Shown here: positions 8,316 through 16,037 of the stretch, in pieces
Layout: the number at the start of each line of letters is the position of its first letter
How positions within the stretch are numbered: the first letter of the stretch is position 1
The notes under the pieces: generated by a model
What the model saw: only the letters and a program-made list of their open reading frames with translations
Database searches by the model: none
Told to the model about the DNA's origin: nothing
From: DASSUC01 sp035649895
Lineage (GTDB): Bacteria; Actinomycetota; Actinomycetes; Mycobacteriales; Micromonosporaceae
Assembly (NCBI GenBank): GCA_035649895.1
Contig: DASRIS010000014.1
Coordinates: 1 to 39,350 of the forward strand
Direction: 5' to 3'
DNA length: 39,350 nt
Translations under genes and position numbers: made by a program

Positions 8316-9506
8316 ATGAGTGACGTCTTCTCCTCCCTGGTCGGCCAGGAGGAGGCCGTTGCCACGCTGCGCCGCGCCGCGGCCGCGGCAGCCGCCACGG
8401 TGCGCGGCGAGGAGGCACCCCCGGGCGCGATGACCCATGCCTGGCTGTTCAGCGGACCGCCCGGCTCGGGCCGGTCGGTGGCCGCCCGGGCGCTGGCCGC
8501 CGCGTTGCAGTGCGACACCGGTACGGGCTGCGGCGCCTGCGCCGGCTGCCACACCACCCTGGCCGGTACGCATGCCGACGTGCGGTTCGTGGTGCCGGAA
8601 GGGCTGTCGATCGGCGTCAACGAGATGCGCGCCCTGGTGCTGCGCGCGGCGAGCGTGCCGGCCGGTGGCCGGTGGCAGGTGCTGCTGGTGGAGGACGCCG
8701 ACCGGCTGACCGAGGCGGCCAGCAACGCGCTGCTGAAGGCGGTGGAGGAGCCGCCGGCCCGTACGGTGTTCCTGCTGTGCACCCCGTCCACGCATCCGGA
8801 CGACGTCTCCGTCACCATCCGGTCCCGCTGCCGGCTGGTGGTGCTGCGCCAGCCCCCGGCGGATGCGGTGGCAGAGGTGCTCGTCCAGCGCGACGGCGTC
8901 GCCCCGCAGACCGCCGCCTGGGCGGCTGCCGCGGCGCAGGGGCACATCGGCCGGGCGCGCCGGCTCGCCGCCGACCCGCAGGCGCAGGAGCGGCGCGCGG
9001 CCGTACTCGGCATCCCCCGCCGGCTGAGCGGCGTGGGAGCCTGTTTCGAGGCGGCCTCGGCCCTGATCGAGGCGGCCGAGGCCGAGGCGGTAGCGGCGGT
9101 GTCCGATGTGGACTCCGCCGAGCGGGCCGCGCTGGAGACGGCGCTCGGCGCGGGCGGCACCGGGCGCGGCACGGCCGGGGCGATCCGCGGTGCCGCCGGA
9201 GCACTCAAGGACCTCGAACGGCGGCAGCGGTCGCGGGCGACCCGGGCGCAGCGGGACGCGCTCGACCGGGCGCTGGTCGACCTCGCGGGGTTCTACCGGG
9301 ACGTGCTGACCTGCCGCTTGGGCGCGCAGGTGGCGCCGGTGCACGCCGACACCGCCCCGACCGCACAGGCGGCGGCGGCCCGGTGGACGGCGGAGAGCGC
9401 GCTGCGGCGGCTGGCCGCGGTCCTCGCCTGCCGGGACGCGATAGCCCAGAACGTCAAGCCGCGCATCGCGGTGGAGGCGATGATGCTCGCGCTGTGGCGC
9501 GGCTAG
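8316..9506 (+). CDS. holB: DNA polymerase III subunit delta'
   Basis: 396 residues, ATG start 30 bp after the tmk stop. It is a AAA+ clamp-loader subunit: SSLVGQEEAV at the N-terminus, a P-loop-like GPPGSGRS at 47-54 with Arg53 in place of the catalytic Lys (usual for the non-hydrolysing delta' stator), a zinc-binding set Cys66, Cys72, Cys75, Cys78, the Walker B-like VEDADRLT, and NALLKAVEEPP with sensor region SRC. It acts in the complex that loads the beta sliding clamp on DNA. The C-terminal part (about 230-396) is the helical collar domain, typical in length. Co-transcription with tmk is likely. Confidence 0.93.
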   Translation: MSDVFSSLVGQEEAVATLRRAAAAAAATVRGEEAPPGAMTHAWLFSGPPGSGRSVAARALAAALQCDTGTGCGACAGCHTTLAGTHADVRFVVPEGLSIGVNEMRALVLRAASVPAGGRWQVLLVEDADRLTEAASNALLKAVEEPPARTVFLLCTPSTHPDDVSVTIRSRCRLVVLRQPPADAVAEVLVQRDGVAPQTAAWAAAAAQGHIGRARRLAADPQAQERRAAVLGIPRRLSGVGACFEAASALIEAAEAEAVAAVSDVDSAERAALETALGAGGTGRGTAGAIRGAAGALKDLERRQRSRATRAQRDALDRALVDLAGFYRDVLTCRLGAQVAPVHADTAPTAQAAAARWTAESALRRLAAVLACRDAIAQNVKPRIAVEAMMLALWRG

Positions 9507-9592
9507 CGCGCCGACCAGGTAGCGGGCTGTCTGGCGTCGTTCGTCGCTATCCGCGGTGTAGGGCTGGGGTACGGGGGTGTGCTGTCTGGTCC

Positions 9593-9697
9593 TTATGCTC
9601 TGCACCAGATGCGCGAGCAGAGCCTTCATGTGGCCAGCAGCCAGTAGAAGCGACGCCCACCTCTGGGCTCTGCTAGCCGCGATGGTGCAGAGCATAA
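9593..9697. repeat. 105-bp imperfect palindrome with perfect 15-bp terminal arms
   Basis: The ends are perfect inverted copies of TTATGCTCTGCACCA (9593-9607 and 9683-9697). Inside, a second perfect 9-bp pair, AGCAGAGCC/GGCTCTGCT, lies at 9616-9624 and 9666-9674, spaced symmetrically by 8-nt mismatched segments. The centre is 41 nt. The structure lies in the 327-bp gap between holB and the ybaB-like gene. It could be a small non-autonomous element (MITE-like) or a bidirectional terminator/cruciform. It has no terminal T-run and codes for nothing I recognise. The rest of 9507-9833 shows nothing else beyond a GAGG ribosome site before 9834. Confidence 0.8.
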
Positions 9698-9833
9698 TGA
9701 CCCGCGTAGTAGGGGCACTGTGGACGGCTGCGGTTGTACCGCCGTCCACAGGGGACACCGTCACTGGTCGGCGACGGGTACGGTAAGGCGCCGTAGGAGC
9801 CGCCGCCGACACGTTTGTGAGGAGCCGCCGGTC

Positions 9834-10160
9834 ATGGGCCGCGAGATCGACGAGGTCTGGATCGAGCAGGCGATCGAGCGCTACCGCCGCATCGAGGCGT
9901 TGCAGGCCGACTTCGACAAGGCCGTGCGCGGCTTGGAGGTGACGGTCCTCTCCCCGGATGGGCTGGTCGAGGTGGTGGTGAGCGGCGACGGGACGATCCG
10001 CGACGTGGCGGTCGTCGGGGCGTTGTCGGGGCGGACCAGCGGGCAGGTCTCAGACTCGATCCGGTCGGCCGTGGCGGCCGCCGCCGACGCGGCCGCATGG
10101 GCCCGGCAGAAGCTGCACGCCGAGACGTTCGGTGACTACCACCCCCTGGGGCAGCGGTGA
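9834..10160 (+). CDS. YbaB/EbfC-family nucleoid-associated protein
   Basis: 108 residues from ATG 9834, behind a GAGG-type ribosome site; an open stretch upstream of this ATG runs into the intergenic palindrome region and is not needed. The helical N-terminus (IEQAIERYRRIEALQADFDKA), the central beta segment (VTVLSPDGLVEVVVSGDGTIRDVAV) and the C-terminal helix (SIRSAVAAAADAAAWARQKL) follow the YbaB/EbfC fold, a small dimeric DNA-binding protein. In core replication loci YbaB normally sits near dnaX/recR. In actinobacteria divergent copies also occur beside type VII secretion genes, and this one opens a three-gene overlapping operon with such genes. It may therefore serve that operon rather than the bulk nucleoid. 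Confidence 0.8.
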   Translation: MGREIDEVWIEQAIERYRRIEALQADFDKAVRGLEVTVLSPDGLVEVVVSGDGTIRDVAVVGALSGRTSGQVSDSIRSAVAAAADAAAWARQKLHAETFGDYHPLGQR

Positions 10161-10471
10161 GCCTAGCTGAGCTGGCATCGCGGATCAGCGCCTCCGGCCA
10201 GGTGCTGACCGGGGCCAGCGCCCGCCTGGCCGGTCTCGTGCCACCGCCCGCCGCGTTCGGCGCCGGCGCCCCAGGTCACCTCGGCGCGCTGGGCCGGGCG
10301 CTGCACGCGCAGGTGATGGCCGCGCTGGCCGCCCGTTCCCGGGAGGCTGCGGCGCATGGGGCGCGGCTGGGCGACGCAGCCGAGATGCTGCGCTGGGCCG
10401 GTGCCGGCTACGCGGAGGCCGAAGAGGCAGCGCAGCGCCGGCATGCCCGGGCACCGGAGGGCGGACCGTGA
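10157..10471 (+). CDS. EspC-like type VII secretion target (YxxxE protein)
   Basis: 104 residues from GTG 10157, sharing GTGA with the upstream stop (4-bp overlap, translational coupling). It is an Ala/Gly/Leu-rich helical protein with a likely helix-turn-helix hairpin: helices about 3-27 and 40-90 are joined by a Pro-rich turn (VPPPAAFGAGAPG). Near the C-terminus, Tyr85-Ala-Glu-Ala-Glu89 matches the YxxxD/E export signal of actinobacterial type VII secretion. Size and layout resemble EspC/DUF2580 proteins. No ESX core gene (EccC, EccD) lies in the window, so any secretion would use machinery encoded elsewhere. Function is inferred, not shown. Confidence 0.6.
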   Translation: MSLAELASRISASGQVLTGASARLAGLVPPPAAFGAGAPGHLGALGRALHAQVMAALAARSREAAAHGARLGDAAEMLRWAGAGYAEAEEAAQRRHARAPEGGP

Positions 10472-11250
10472 TGGACGCCCTGGAACAGCTGGCGCCCACA
10501 GCGGCCGAGCTGCTGGTCCGCGTCGACGCCACGCTGGCGGGCTGCGGCGCCCCGCCGGGACACCGGGTATGGCCGCTGCTGCGCCGCGTTGGTGCGCTCC
10601 CGGGCGAGGCCGTCGCGGCCCTCGCCGAGCTGCCTACCGGCCCGCTCGCCGCCGCGGCCGAGCCATTGCGGCACCTGGCTGGGGAGTACGCACAGGAGTG
10701 CATGGCGGTCCCCGGCGAGCTGGCCTGGCGGGGCGCTGGCGCGGAGAGCTTCGGCCGGTGGTGGTCACTGCTGAGCACCCACCTCGCGGGCAGCGCCCTT
10801 CCGGCGGATGGCGGCCGCCTCGCGGCCACGGCCCACCTTGTAGGCACGGCCCACCTCGCGGGCGGTGGCCAGGCGGGTGGCGGGGCTGGGACGGAGACGA
10901 TGGCCGGGCGCCTCGACCTGACCGCCGCCTACCTGACCGCGATCGCCGACTGGTTAGGCGCGGCCCGCGACCTGGTGGCCCGCGCCCTCGCGGAGGCGCT
11001 CACCTCCCGCGAGGCGGTGGTGCTCGCTGGCGGGTCGCCGGCTGGCCGGGGGACAGGCCCGGTGCCGACCGAGGTCATGGTCGCAGCCGCGGACCTGGCG
11101 GCCTGGGTGCTGCTCGCCCTCGCCGACGCGTACGACCGGGGTGAGGGGCTGCTGACCGGATGGACGGGCCGGCTGGCCGAGCTGGCGGCACCCGTCCCCG
11201 CAGCGGGCGCGCCGGCGTGGCCAGAGGCCACGATCGAGGTCACGCCCTGA
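10468..11250 (+). CDS. WxG-containing protein, probably type VII secretion-linked
   Basis: 260 residues from GTG 10468 (or ATG 10471), again overlapping the previous stop by 4 bp. The protein is almost entirely helical and Ala/Leu-rich. A Trp87-Arg-Gly89 motif sits in a turn-like context (GELAWRGAGAESFGRWWSLL), as in WXG100-type hairpins. An 18-bp duplication near 10834-10869 encodes a repeated T/A-AHL-x-G segment. There is no recognisable toxin domain, signal peptide or membrane helix. Position after a YbaB-like and a YxxxE protein suggests one secreted or chaperone complex. I do not recognise the family beyond this. Confidence 0.55.
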   Translation: MMDALEQLAPTAAELLVRVDATLAGCGAPPGHRVWPLLRRVGALPGEAVAALAELPTGPLAAAAEPLRHLAGEYAQECMAVPGELAWRGAGAESFGRWWSLLSTHLAGSALPADGGRLAATAHLVGTAHLAGGGQAGGGAGTETMAGRLDLTAAYLTAIADWLGAARDLVARALAEALTSREAVVLAGGSPAGRGTGPVPTEVMVAAADLAAWVLLALADAYDRGEGLLTGWTGRLAELAAPVPAAGAPAWPEATIEVTP

Positions 11251-11333
11251 CCGGGACCGGCTGGCGCGGCTGACGCCATGCGCGGCCGAGCGGCAGTGCC
11301 GCCCGGACGGGTGTCTGCCGGGCCGCAACGCCA

Positions 11334-11389
11334 ACGGCGTCGTCGCTGGGGCGCGGCCCATCGGCCCGCACCCCGGCTGACGACGCCGT
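11334..11389. terminator. Long stem-loop in the gap before the PSP1 gene
   Basis: Perfect 11-bp arms ACGGCGTCGTC (11334-11344) and GACGACGCCGT (11379-11389) enclose a 34-nt GC-rich interior that can itself pair (GCGGCC against GGCCCGC). There is no T-run, but actinobacterial terminators often lack one. Its place 84 bp after the stop of the WxG gene suggests it ends that operon. From 11390 to 11657 I see nothing codable; a weak CCTGC/GCAGG hairpin follows at about 11393-11410. Confidence 0.5.
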
Positions 11390-11657
11390 GGCTCCTGCAC
11401 CCCCCGCAGGTCCTGAGTACCTAACACCCAACGCTGGTGCCAGCCATTTGTCGCGGTTCTTGTGTCGCTTTCATCCATCCAGCCCGGTCATTTCGAACGA
11501 GCGGGGACGGGTGTGCGCCGACCGGACCACCCGAGTTGTCGGCTTTCCTGGACGGAAGGGCCATTGTGGCGACCGCGGATGGCGGCACTGTTCGTCCTCC
11601 GCCACGATGTGTGTCTGGTTTGCGCCGTTCAACCCGACCCGCACCGGCGGTAGGGTC

Positions 11658-12509
11658 ATGGGCATGGGCATGCTGTGCGCGGTCAGCTTCAACCGGTACG
11701 GCCGCCTGTACTACTTCGACCCCGGCGACCTGCGCCCCTCCGTGGGCGACCGGGTGCTGGTGTCCACCGAGGACGGTTCTGAGGTGGCCGAGTGCGTCTG
11801 GGCGCCGCAGTGGGTGGACGAGGACGTCTCCGGCTTCCCCCGCCTGGCTGGGCTGGCCGGGGAGGATGACCTGCGCCGCGACGCGCTGGTCCGCAGGCGC
11901 AAGGCCGAGGCGAAGGTGGCCGCCAAGCGGCTGATCCAGGAGCACGACCTGCCGATGAAGGTCGTCGCGGTGGACCATGTGCCGCCGTCCGCGACCGACG
12001 CCAGCCCGCGGACCACGATCTACTTCACCGCTCCGCACCGGGTCGACTTCCGGTCCCTGGTCCGCGACCTCGGGGCGACCCTGCACTGCCGGGTCGAGCT
12101 GCGCCAGCTCTCCGCCCGGGACTCGGCCCGGGTGCAGGGCGGCATCGGCTCCTGCGGGCGCGACCTTTGCTGCGCGACGTTCCTCACCGACTTCGAGCCG
12201 GTCACCATCCGGATGGCCAAGGACCAGGACCTGCCGCTCAACCCGCTGCGGATCTCGGGCGCGTGCGGCCGGCTGATGTGCTGCCTGAAGTACGAGCACC
12301 CGCTCTACCAGCGGTTCACCGAGAGCGCCCCGGCGATCGGGGCCCGGGTGTCGACCCCTGAGGGCGACGGGAAGGTGGTCGGCCACAGCGTGCCGCGCGA
12401 CGCCGTCGTGGTCCGGCTCGACGCCGACGGGTCCCGTTGCACGTGCAGCCGGGCGAGCGTGTGCGGGTCGCGAAAGTCCTATGAGGAGCGGTACGCGGGC
12501 GACGGGTGA
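11658..12509 (+). CDS. PSP1-domain protein, RicT/YaaT-like
   Basis: 283 residues from ATG 11658; ATG codons at 11664 and 11670 are equally placed alternatives. The PSP1 core is clear: FNRYGRLYYFDPG, GDRVLVSTEDGSEVAECVWAP, and the Cys-rich segments GSCGRDLCC and GACGRLMCCLKYEHPLY. In RicT of Bacillus these cysteines bind Fe-S clusters in the RicAFT complex that affects RNA maturation; YaaT-type genes typically follow holB, as here once the three-gene insert is skipped. A further Cys cluster (CTCSRASVC) lies near the C-terminus. The last 31 bp overlap the convergent phosphoesterase gene. A role in RNA processing is by family analogy only. Confidence 0.85.
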   Translation: MGMGMLCAVSFNRYGRLYYFDPGDLRPSVGDRVLVSTEDGSEVAECVWAPQWVDEDVSGFPRLAGLAGEDDLRRDALVRRRKAEAKVAAKRLIQEHDLPMKVVAVDHVPPSATDASPRTTIYFTAPHRVDFRSLVRDLGATLHCRVELRQLSARDSARVQGGIGSCGRDLCCATFLTDFEPVTIRMAKDQDLPLNPLRISGACGRLMCCLKYEHPLYQRFTESAPAIGARVSTPEGDGKVVGHSVPRDAVVVRLDADGSRCTCSRASVCGSRKSYEERYAGDG

Positions 12510-14230
12510 GCCGGCACGAGCGTCACCGAGCCGTCCACCAGCGCGGGCCGCAGCGGGTGTACCGGCTCGAACCACGGGCTGTCCTGGCGCCCCTGCGGGT
12601 TGGGTCGCCACTGCTTGCTCACCTGGTCCACGCCGACGGCGTAGAGGGTGAGCGCCCCGTCCGGGCCGATGTGCAGCCGTACGAACCCCTTGTAGCCCTC
12701 GATGCCCTGGCCGGCGAAGAGCTCGTTCAGGTTGACCCCGAGCTCGCTGGCGACCAGCAGGTAGAGCGCGACCAGCTCGGCCGCGACCAGCCCGGCCACC
12801 GGCCCGTAGATGGCTGCTGCGGCCAGCGCCGGCAGTGGCCATTCCCACGTGTCGAAGGGCAGCGCCCGCCATACCGCGAGCCCGCCTAGGGCGAGCGCCA
12901 CCTGGGCCAGGGCATGGCCTAAGCCGAGCGCGAAGTGGTGGACCCCGCGCCGGCCGGTGGTGAGCCCGGCGGCGAAGAACGTCGCCAGGCCGAACACGAC
13001 CAGCACCATCAGGAACACCGGCAGGGTGAGCACCCGCTTCTCGGAGTTGTCCAGGGCCAGCAGCAGCATGGCGTGCACAAACGCCAGCAGCGCGACGAAA
13101 CCCGGGTTGCGCAGCGGCAGCCGCGCGAAGACGCCGGCTCCCAGCCCCCGCGAGCGCGACCTCGACGGGTACGTCTGCTCCAGCCGGTACTCCTGGGAGG
13201 GGCTGGCCTTGCGGACGATGGACTCCTTCGGCGGCACGGTGATCTGCTCGGGCAGCCGGTGCGTGGCGTAGAGGAAGGCGCCCCCGCCACCGGCTGTCAC
13301 CAGCTGCCGGACCCCGTCAACCTGCGCATAGCGCGCATAGTGGTGGAGGTCGCCGGTGAGCATCAGGGCCACCTCGGCCCCGGTCGGGTCCACGATCGTG
13401 CGGATGAGGTAGTCGGTCGTGTCGTACGCCCGGGGGTGGTCCTTGGCCTGCACCCACGAGGGCTGCGGCGTGCACACGATGACCCGGTCGCCGGGCATCA
13501 GCTGGTCGGCCACCTCGCGGAAGTACTCCACCTGCGGGTCGTCCATGTAGGCGCCGCCCTGCACGTCGATGGCGAGCAGCCACCAGCGCTGCGGCAGCTG
13601 GACCGCGAAGTAGCTGCGGGTCTGCTGGGTCTGCCAGCCGCCGAGGTGGCTGCCGTCGCGCCGGGCGAACAGCCGCAGGAACGCGGTCAGGCCGTCGTAC
13701 CAGTCGTGGTTTCCCGGCAGCGCGTAGAGGGTGGGCGCCCGGCCCACCTCCGGCGGGCACGGCAGCGCGGACCGGTAGGGGCCCTTGGCGCGGTCCTCGT
13801 AGCGCTGCCCGCTCGCCGTCGGGTACACCTGGTCACCCCCCAAGACCAGCACCTCGCCGCGGGGCAGCCGCGCGCCGTCGAGGTCCAGCTCGGGCTGGGC
13901 GAGCAGGTACGCCACCGAGTACGTCGCGTCGAAGCCGTCCCCGATGTCGGCGACGAAGTCGAGCCACAGCTCGGGCTGCTGGCTGTGGTCGTGCACCTTC
14001 TTCGGGAACGCGTTCTGCAGCTCGCGCTTGTCCAGGTAGGCCCCGAACTGCTCGGCCAGGGCGACGCGCACGCCGGTCGCGGCGAGCTGGAGCGGCCCGA
14101 GCCAGGGCACCGGCTTGCGCCGGGTGAAGCCCAGCTCGTGCGGGCTGAAGCTGTGCGGCCGGGGCGGTGGCGGCTCCGCCGTGTCGTTGGCAGGGCCTCG
14201 GCTGGGCTCGTCAGGAGGCACACTCGTCAC
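12479..14230 (-). CDS. Membrane-anchored metallophosphoesterase
   Basis: 583 residues. The N-terminal 340 residues are a calcineurin-like phosphoesterase domain with the metal-binding blocks in order: DFVADIGDGFDATY, GGDQVYP, GNHDWYDG (about 172-179) and GDLHHYAR (about 291-298). Residues about 365-500 hold several hydrophobic helices (FVALLAFVHAMLLLAL, VFLMVLVVFGLATFFAAG, and two or three more), so the enzyme is anchored in the membrane. The C-terminal 80 residues are soluble. Substrate unknown; proteins of this build are common in actinobacteria. It overlaps the PSP1 gene tail to tail by 31 bp. Its 5' end is about 110 bp from the divergent tRNA-Thr gene. Confidence 0.86.
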   Translation of the reverse strand: MTSVPPDEPSRGPANDTAEPPPPRPHSFSPHELGFTRRKPVPWLGPLQLAATGVRVALAEQFGAYLDKRELQNAFPKKVHDHSQQPELWLDFVADIGDGFDATYSVAYLLAQPELDLDGARLPRGEVLVLGGDQVYPTASGQRYEDRAKGPYRSALPCPPEVGRAPTLYALPGNHDWYDGLTAFLRLFARRDGSHLGGWQTQQTRSYFAVQLPQRWWLLAIDVQGGAYMDDPQVEYFREVADQLMPGDRVIVCTPQPSWVQAKDHPRAYDTTDYLIRTIVDPTGAEVALMLTGDLHHYARYAQVDGVRQLVTAGGGGAFLYATHRLPEQITVPPKESIVRKASPSQEYRLEQTYPSRSRSRGLGAGVFARLPLRNPGFVALLAFVHAMLLLALDNSEKRVLTLPVFLMVLVVFGLATFFAAGLTTGRRGVHHFALGLGHALAQVALALGGLAVWRALPFDTWEWPLPALAAAAIYGPVAGLVAAELVALYLLVASELGVNLNELFAGQGIEGYKGFVRLHIGPDGALTLYAVGVDQVSKQWRPNPQGRQDSPWFEPVHPLRPALVDGSVTLVPAHPSPAYRSS

Positions 14231-14340
14231 GAATGCGCAGCCTAGTGCCGGTGTGGCCGGTGCGCAGTCAGCTAACCGTCCGGGGTCGGTGGTAACTGAT
14301 GCGCCAGGGCTAGGGCCATCACGTACACTTGGCCGTTGTC

Positions 14341-14417
14341 GCCGCCTTAGCTCAGTCGGTCAGAGCGGTTCACTCGTAATGAACAGGTCGTCGGTTCGAT
14401 TCCGACAGGCGGCTCCA
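14341..14417 (+). tRNA. tRNA-Thr (anticodon CGT)
   Basis: 77 nt including an encoded CCA. Acceptor arms GCCGCCT and AGGCGGC pair fully, with discriminator T then CCA. The D-arm is TAGCTCAGTCGGTCAGAGC, the anticodon stem GTTCA/TGAAC carries loop CTCGTAA with anticodon CGT, and the T-arm is GTCGG-TTCGATT-CCGAC. It reads ACG. The next 2.2 kb hold small accessory genes, but I found no second copy of the tRNA 3' end and no integrase. Confidence 0.97.
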
Positions 14418-14573
14418 CAGCCTCACCGCTGTTCATGCTGCCCGCGCAGAGATCAAGTCGATGGGTTCACGCTCGGAGTTTGGAACGGTCCAGCGACACT
14501 CCGGGTAGTGATCACTTTCTTACCTTCTGTCGCAGTGGCGTACCCTGGCGCGGTCCGTCTAGCGGGAGGAACC

Positions 14574-14759
14574 ATGGGAAAGCGTCCGGGTCGTCCGAGG
14601 AAGGGCGAGCTCGCTGACAAGTCGGTGCATCCGGAGCCCGAGCCCAGGCACAGCCCGCCGCCCATGGACGAGCGCGAGGAGTGGACCTACGCCGAGAAGC
14701 TTGACTCGGATTGTCGCCTAGTCGTCGCACAGCGGTTCCCTACGGAGGTGGCACGGTGA
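14574..14759 (+). CDS. Small hypothetical protein with an AT-hook-like N-terminus
   Basis: 61 residues from ATG 14574 with an excellent ribosome site (GGGAGGA, 3 nt spacing to ACC-ATG). The start MGKRPGRPRKGE contains the GRP core flanked by Arg/Lys that defines AT-hook minor-groove binders; the remainder is charged and Pro-rich. It overlaps the next gene by the shared GTGA, so the two are probably co-translated. I do not recognise a family. It may bind DNA, but a lone GRP motif in a basic peptide can occur by chance. Confidence 0.6.
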   Translation: MGKRPGRPRKGELADKSVHPEPEPRHSPPPMDEREEWTYAEKLDSDCRLVVAQRFPTEVAR

Positions 14760-15172
14760 CTGATCGTGAAGCGAGTCCACCTACGATAGATGCCGGGATC
14801 GAGTACGCGCGTACGGTCCGCGACCCGGAGTTCCGCACACTCCTCGCCAAGCTGGGTGGGGCTCACAAACATGTCGCGATCGCCCTCGACGATGAGCCCT
14901 TCACCCAGGTCATCGGCAGGATGGTGCGCAACGGCGCCGAGTCGCCGTGCATCATCGCCGTCCGCATGCCGAGCGAGCCGTTCGGCTTCGGCATCCTCAG
15001 AGCCGAGCGGGTGGTGCTGCGGCGGATGTTTGCGAGGTGGCGTGAGGTTCGCCTCTCTCCGCCGTCGACCATTGGCATGGTCTACTCGGCGCTCGAACCG
15101 CCCCGGTCGTTCGCCCCCGTGAGTGGACGAGGATGGAGACGGTGCAGGTCGAGCGGGTGCCGATGCCGGTAG
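14756..15172 (+). CDS. Hypothetical protein
   Basis: 138 residues from GTG 14756, overlapping the upstream small gene by 4 bp (GTGA). Residues 1-115 look like a compact alpha/beta protein (IEYARTVRDPEFRTLLAKLG, HVAIALDDEPFTQVIGRMV, IIAVRMPSEPFGFGILRAER). The last 20 residues are Arg/Cys/Ser-rich and read like another frame. In a different frame, ATG 15133 opens a short METVQVERVPMPVDL-like reading, so a frameshift near 15110-15130 is possible. No family recognised. With the AT-hook-like partner it forms a two-gene unit downstream of the tRNA. Confidence 0.6.
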   Translation: MTDREASPPTIDAGIEYARTVRDPEFRTLLAKLGGAHKHVAIALDDEPFTQVIGRMVRNGAESPCIIAVRMPSEPFGFGILRAERVVLRRMFARWREVRLSPPSTIGMVYSALEPPRSFAPVSGRGWRRCRSSGCRCR

Positions 15173-15175
15173 ATC

Positions 15176-15559
15176 TCAGAGGTCCGCCAGCCACTCGGGA
15201 GGCCGCGCGGTCGCAGCGGCCAGCCTGGCGTCGAGCGGGAAGTCATGGGTGACCAGGCGGATGCGTGCCTCGGTGATCTCGTGCGGCTCAAACAGCTCCT
15301 CGAACCACGGAAGGCAAGCCGCGAACTCCACACTGGACTCAAGCTTGCCCAGCTTGTAGAGGCGCTGAAAACCATATGAGGTGTGGCGTGGGTCGGCGAG
15401 GAGGTGCTTTGTGGCACCAACGGCGTCAACGTATCGCTTGACCATCTCAAGGAACTCGGTCGGGTTGTACCCGAGCCGCCTGAGCGCCGGGATGCCGTCG
15501 AGAACGAAGCTGTGGAACCGTTTCCGCAGGATGGCCAGCCGGTCGAGGCCGTTATTCAT
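15176..15559 (-). CDS. Hypothetical protein
   Basis: 127 residues from ATG 15559 (MNNGLDRLAILRKRFHSFVL). A longer open frame to 15712 exists but overlaps the vapC gene and reads as low-quality sequence, so the inner start, with an AGG about 8 nt upstream, is preferred. The protein looks soluble and mixed alpha/beta (YNPTEFLEMVKRYVDAVGAT, YGFQRLYKLGKL, HEITEARIRLVTHDFP). No motif identifies it. It lies on the same strand as the VapBC pair, 49 bp after vapC, and its 3' end is 3 bp from the end of the convergent gene. It could be a passenger of the toxin-antitoxin locus. Confidence 0.6.
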   Translation of the reverse strand: MNNGLDRLAILRKRFHSFVLDGIPALRRLGYNPTEFLEMVKRYVDAVGATKHLLADPRHTSYGFQRLYKLGKLESSVEFAACLPWFEELFEPHEITEARIRLVTHDFPLDARLAAATARPPEWLADL

Positions 15560-15608
15560 ACAACCTGCCCTATCTGTGATGTTCCGCGCCAGCCTGTAGC
15601 GCGCTCGG

Positions 15609-16028
15609 CTACGGGGTGCGTGGCTCGGGGGCAACGATCCACCGCGTGCGTAGGCCGGCGGCAACGAGTGCGATGTCATCGAAGTCGCGGTCGTGGTGTA
15701 CGAGGACGGCATCGTGGTCTTGCGCGACCGCAGCGATGATCAGGTCAGGGATGGGCTTTCGATGCATCCCAGCAGCCAGCATGGCCTCTTGAAGGTCAAC
15801 GGCTGAGGAAAAGGTGTCGTCACTGGTCTCCAGCCACACGCATTGCTGGTGCAGGTACATCTTGAGGCGCCGATGGTCGGCGTGGTTACGGGCCGAGTAC
15901 AGGATCTCGAGTTCCACGATCGCGCACGTGGCCAGAACGCCGGTGACAGCCATGGTCTCGAAGGTCCGCCGCGCATCCGGATGGCGCCGGGCGAGCTCGT
16001 GCGCCGACTTATCGAGGAGGAAGAGCAC
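15609..16028 (-). CDS. vapC: VapC-type PIN-domain ribonuclease toxin
   Basis: 139 residues from GTG 16028. The PIN signature acids are all present: Asp6 (FLLDKSA), Glu39 in AIVELEILYSAR, Asp95 in PIPDLIIAA and Asp113 in VHHDRDFD. These bind Mg2+/Mn2+ in toxins that cut tRNA or rRNA. Length is typical. The start is 9 nt after the stop of the upstream antitoxin gene and has no strong ribosome site of its own, which suggests translational coupling. All catalytic residues remain, so the toxin is probably functional. Confidence 0.92.
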   Translation of the reverse strand: MLFLLDKSAHELARRHPDARRTFETMAVTGVLATCAIVELEILYSARNHADHRRLKMYLHQQCVWLETSDDTFSSAVDLQEAMLAAGMHRKPIPDLIIAAVAQDHDAVLVHHDRDFDDIALVAAGLRTRWIVAPEPRTP

Positions 16029-16037
16029 AGCAGCGGG

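Noticed and set aside
12935..14245. 436-codon plus-strand frame opposite the metallophosphoesterase
   Set aside because: The minus strand has every metal-binding motif in order; the plus frame is Arg/His/Val-rich shadow.
14250..14340. Possible attachment site duplicated from the tRNA-Thr 3' end
   Set aside because: No second copy of the tRNA 3' end was seen in the window and no integrase gene is present.
15133..15250. Short plus-strand frame starting METVQVERVPMPVDL
   Set aside because: It is only about 39 codons and runs antisense into the gene at 15176-15559; it may instead reflect a frameshift at the end of the 14756-15172 gene.
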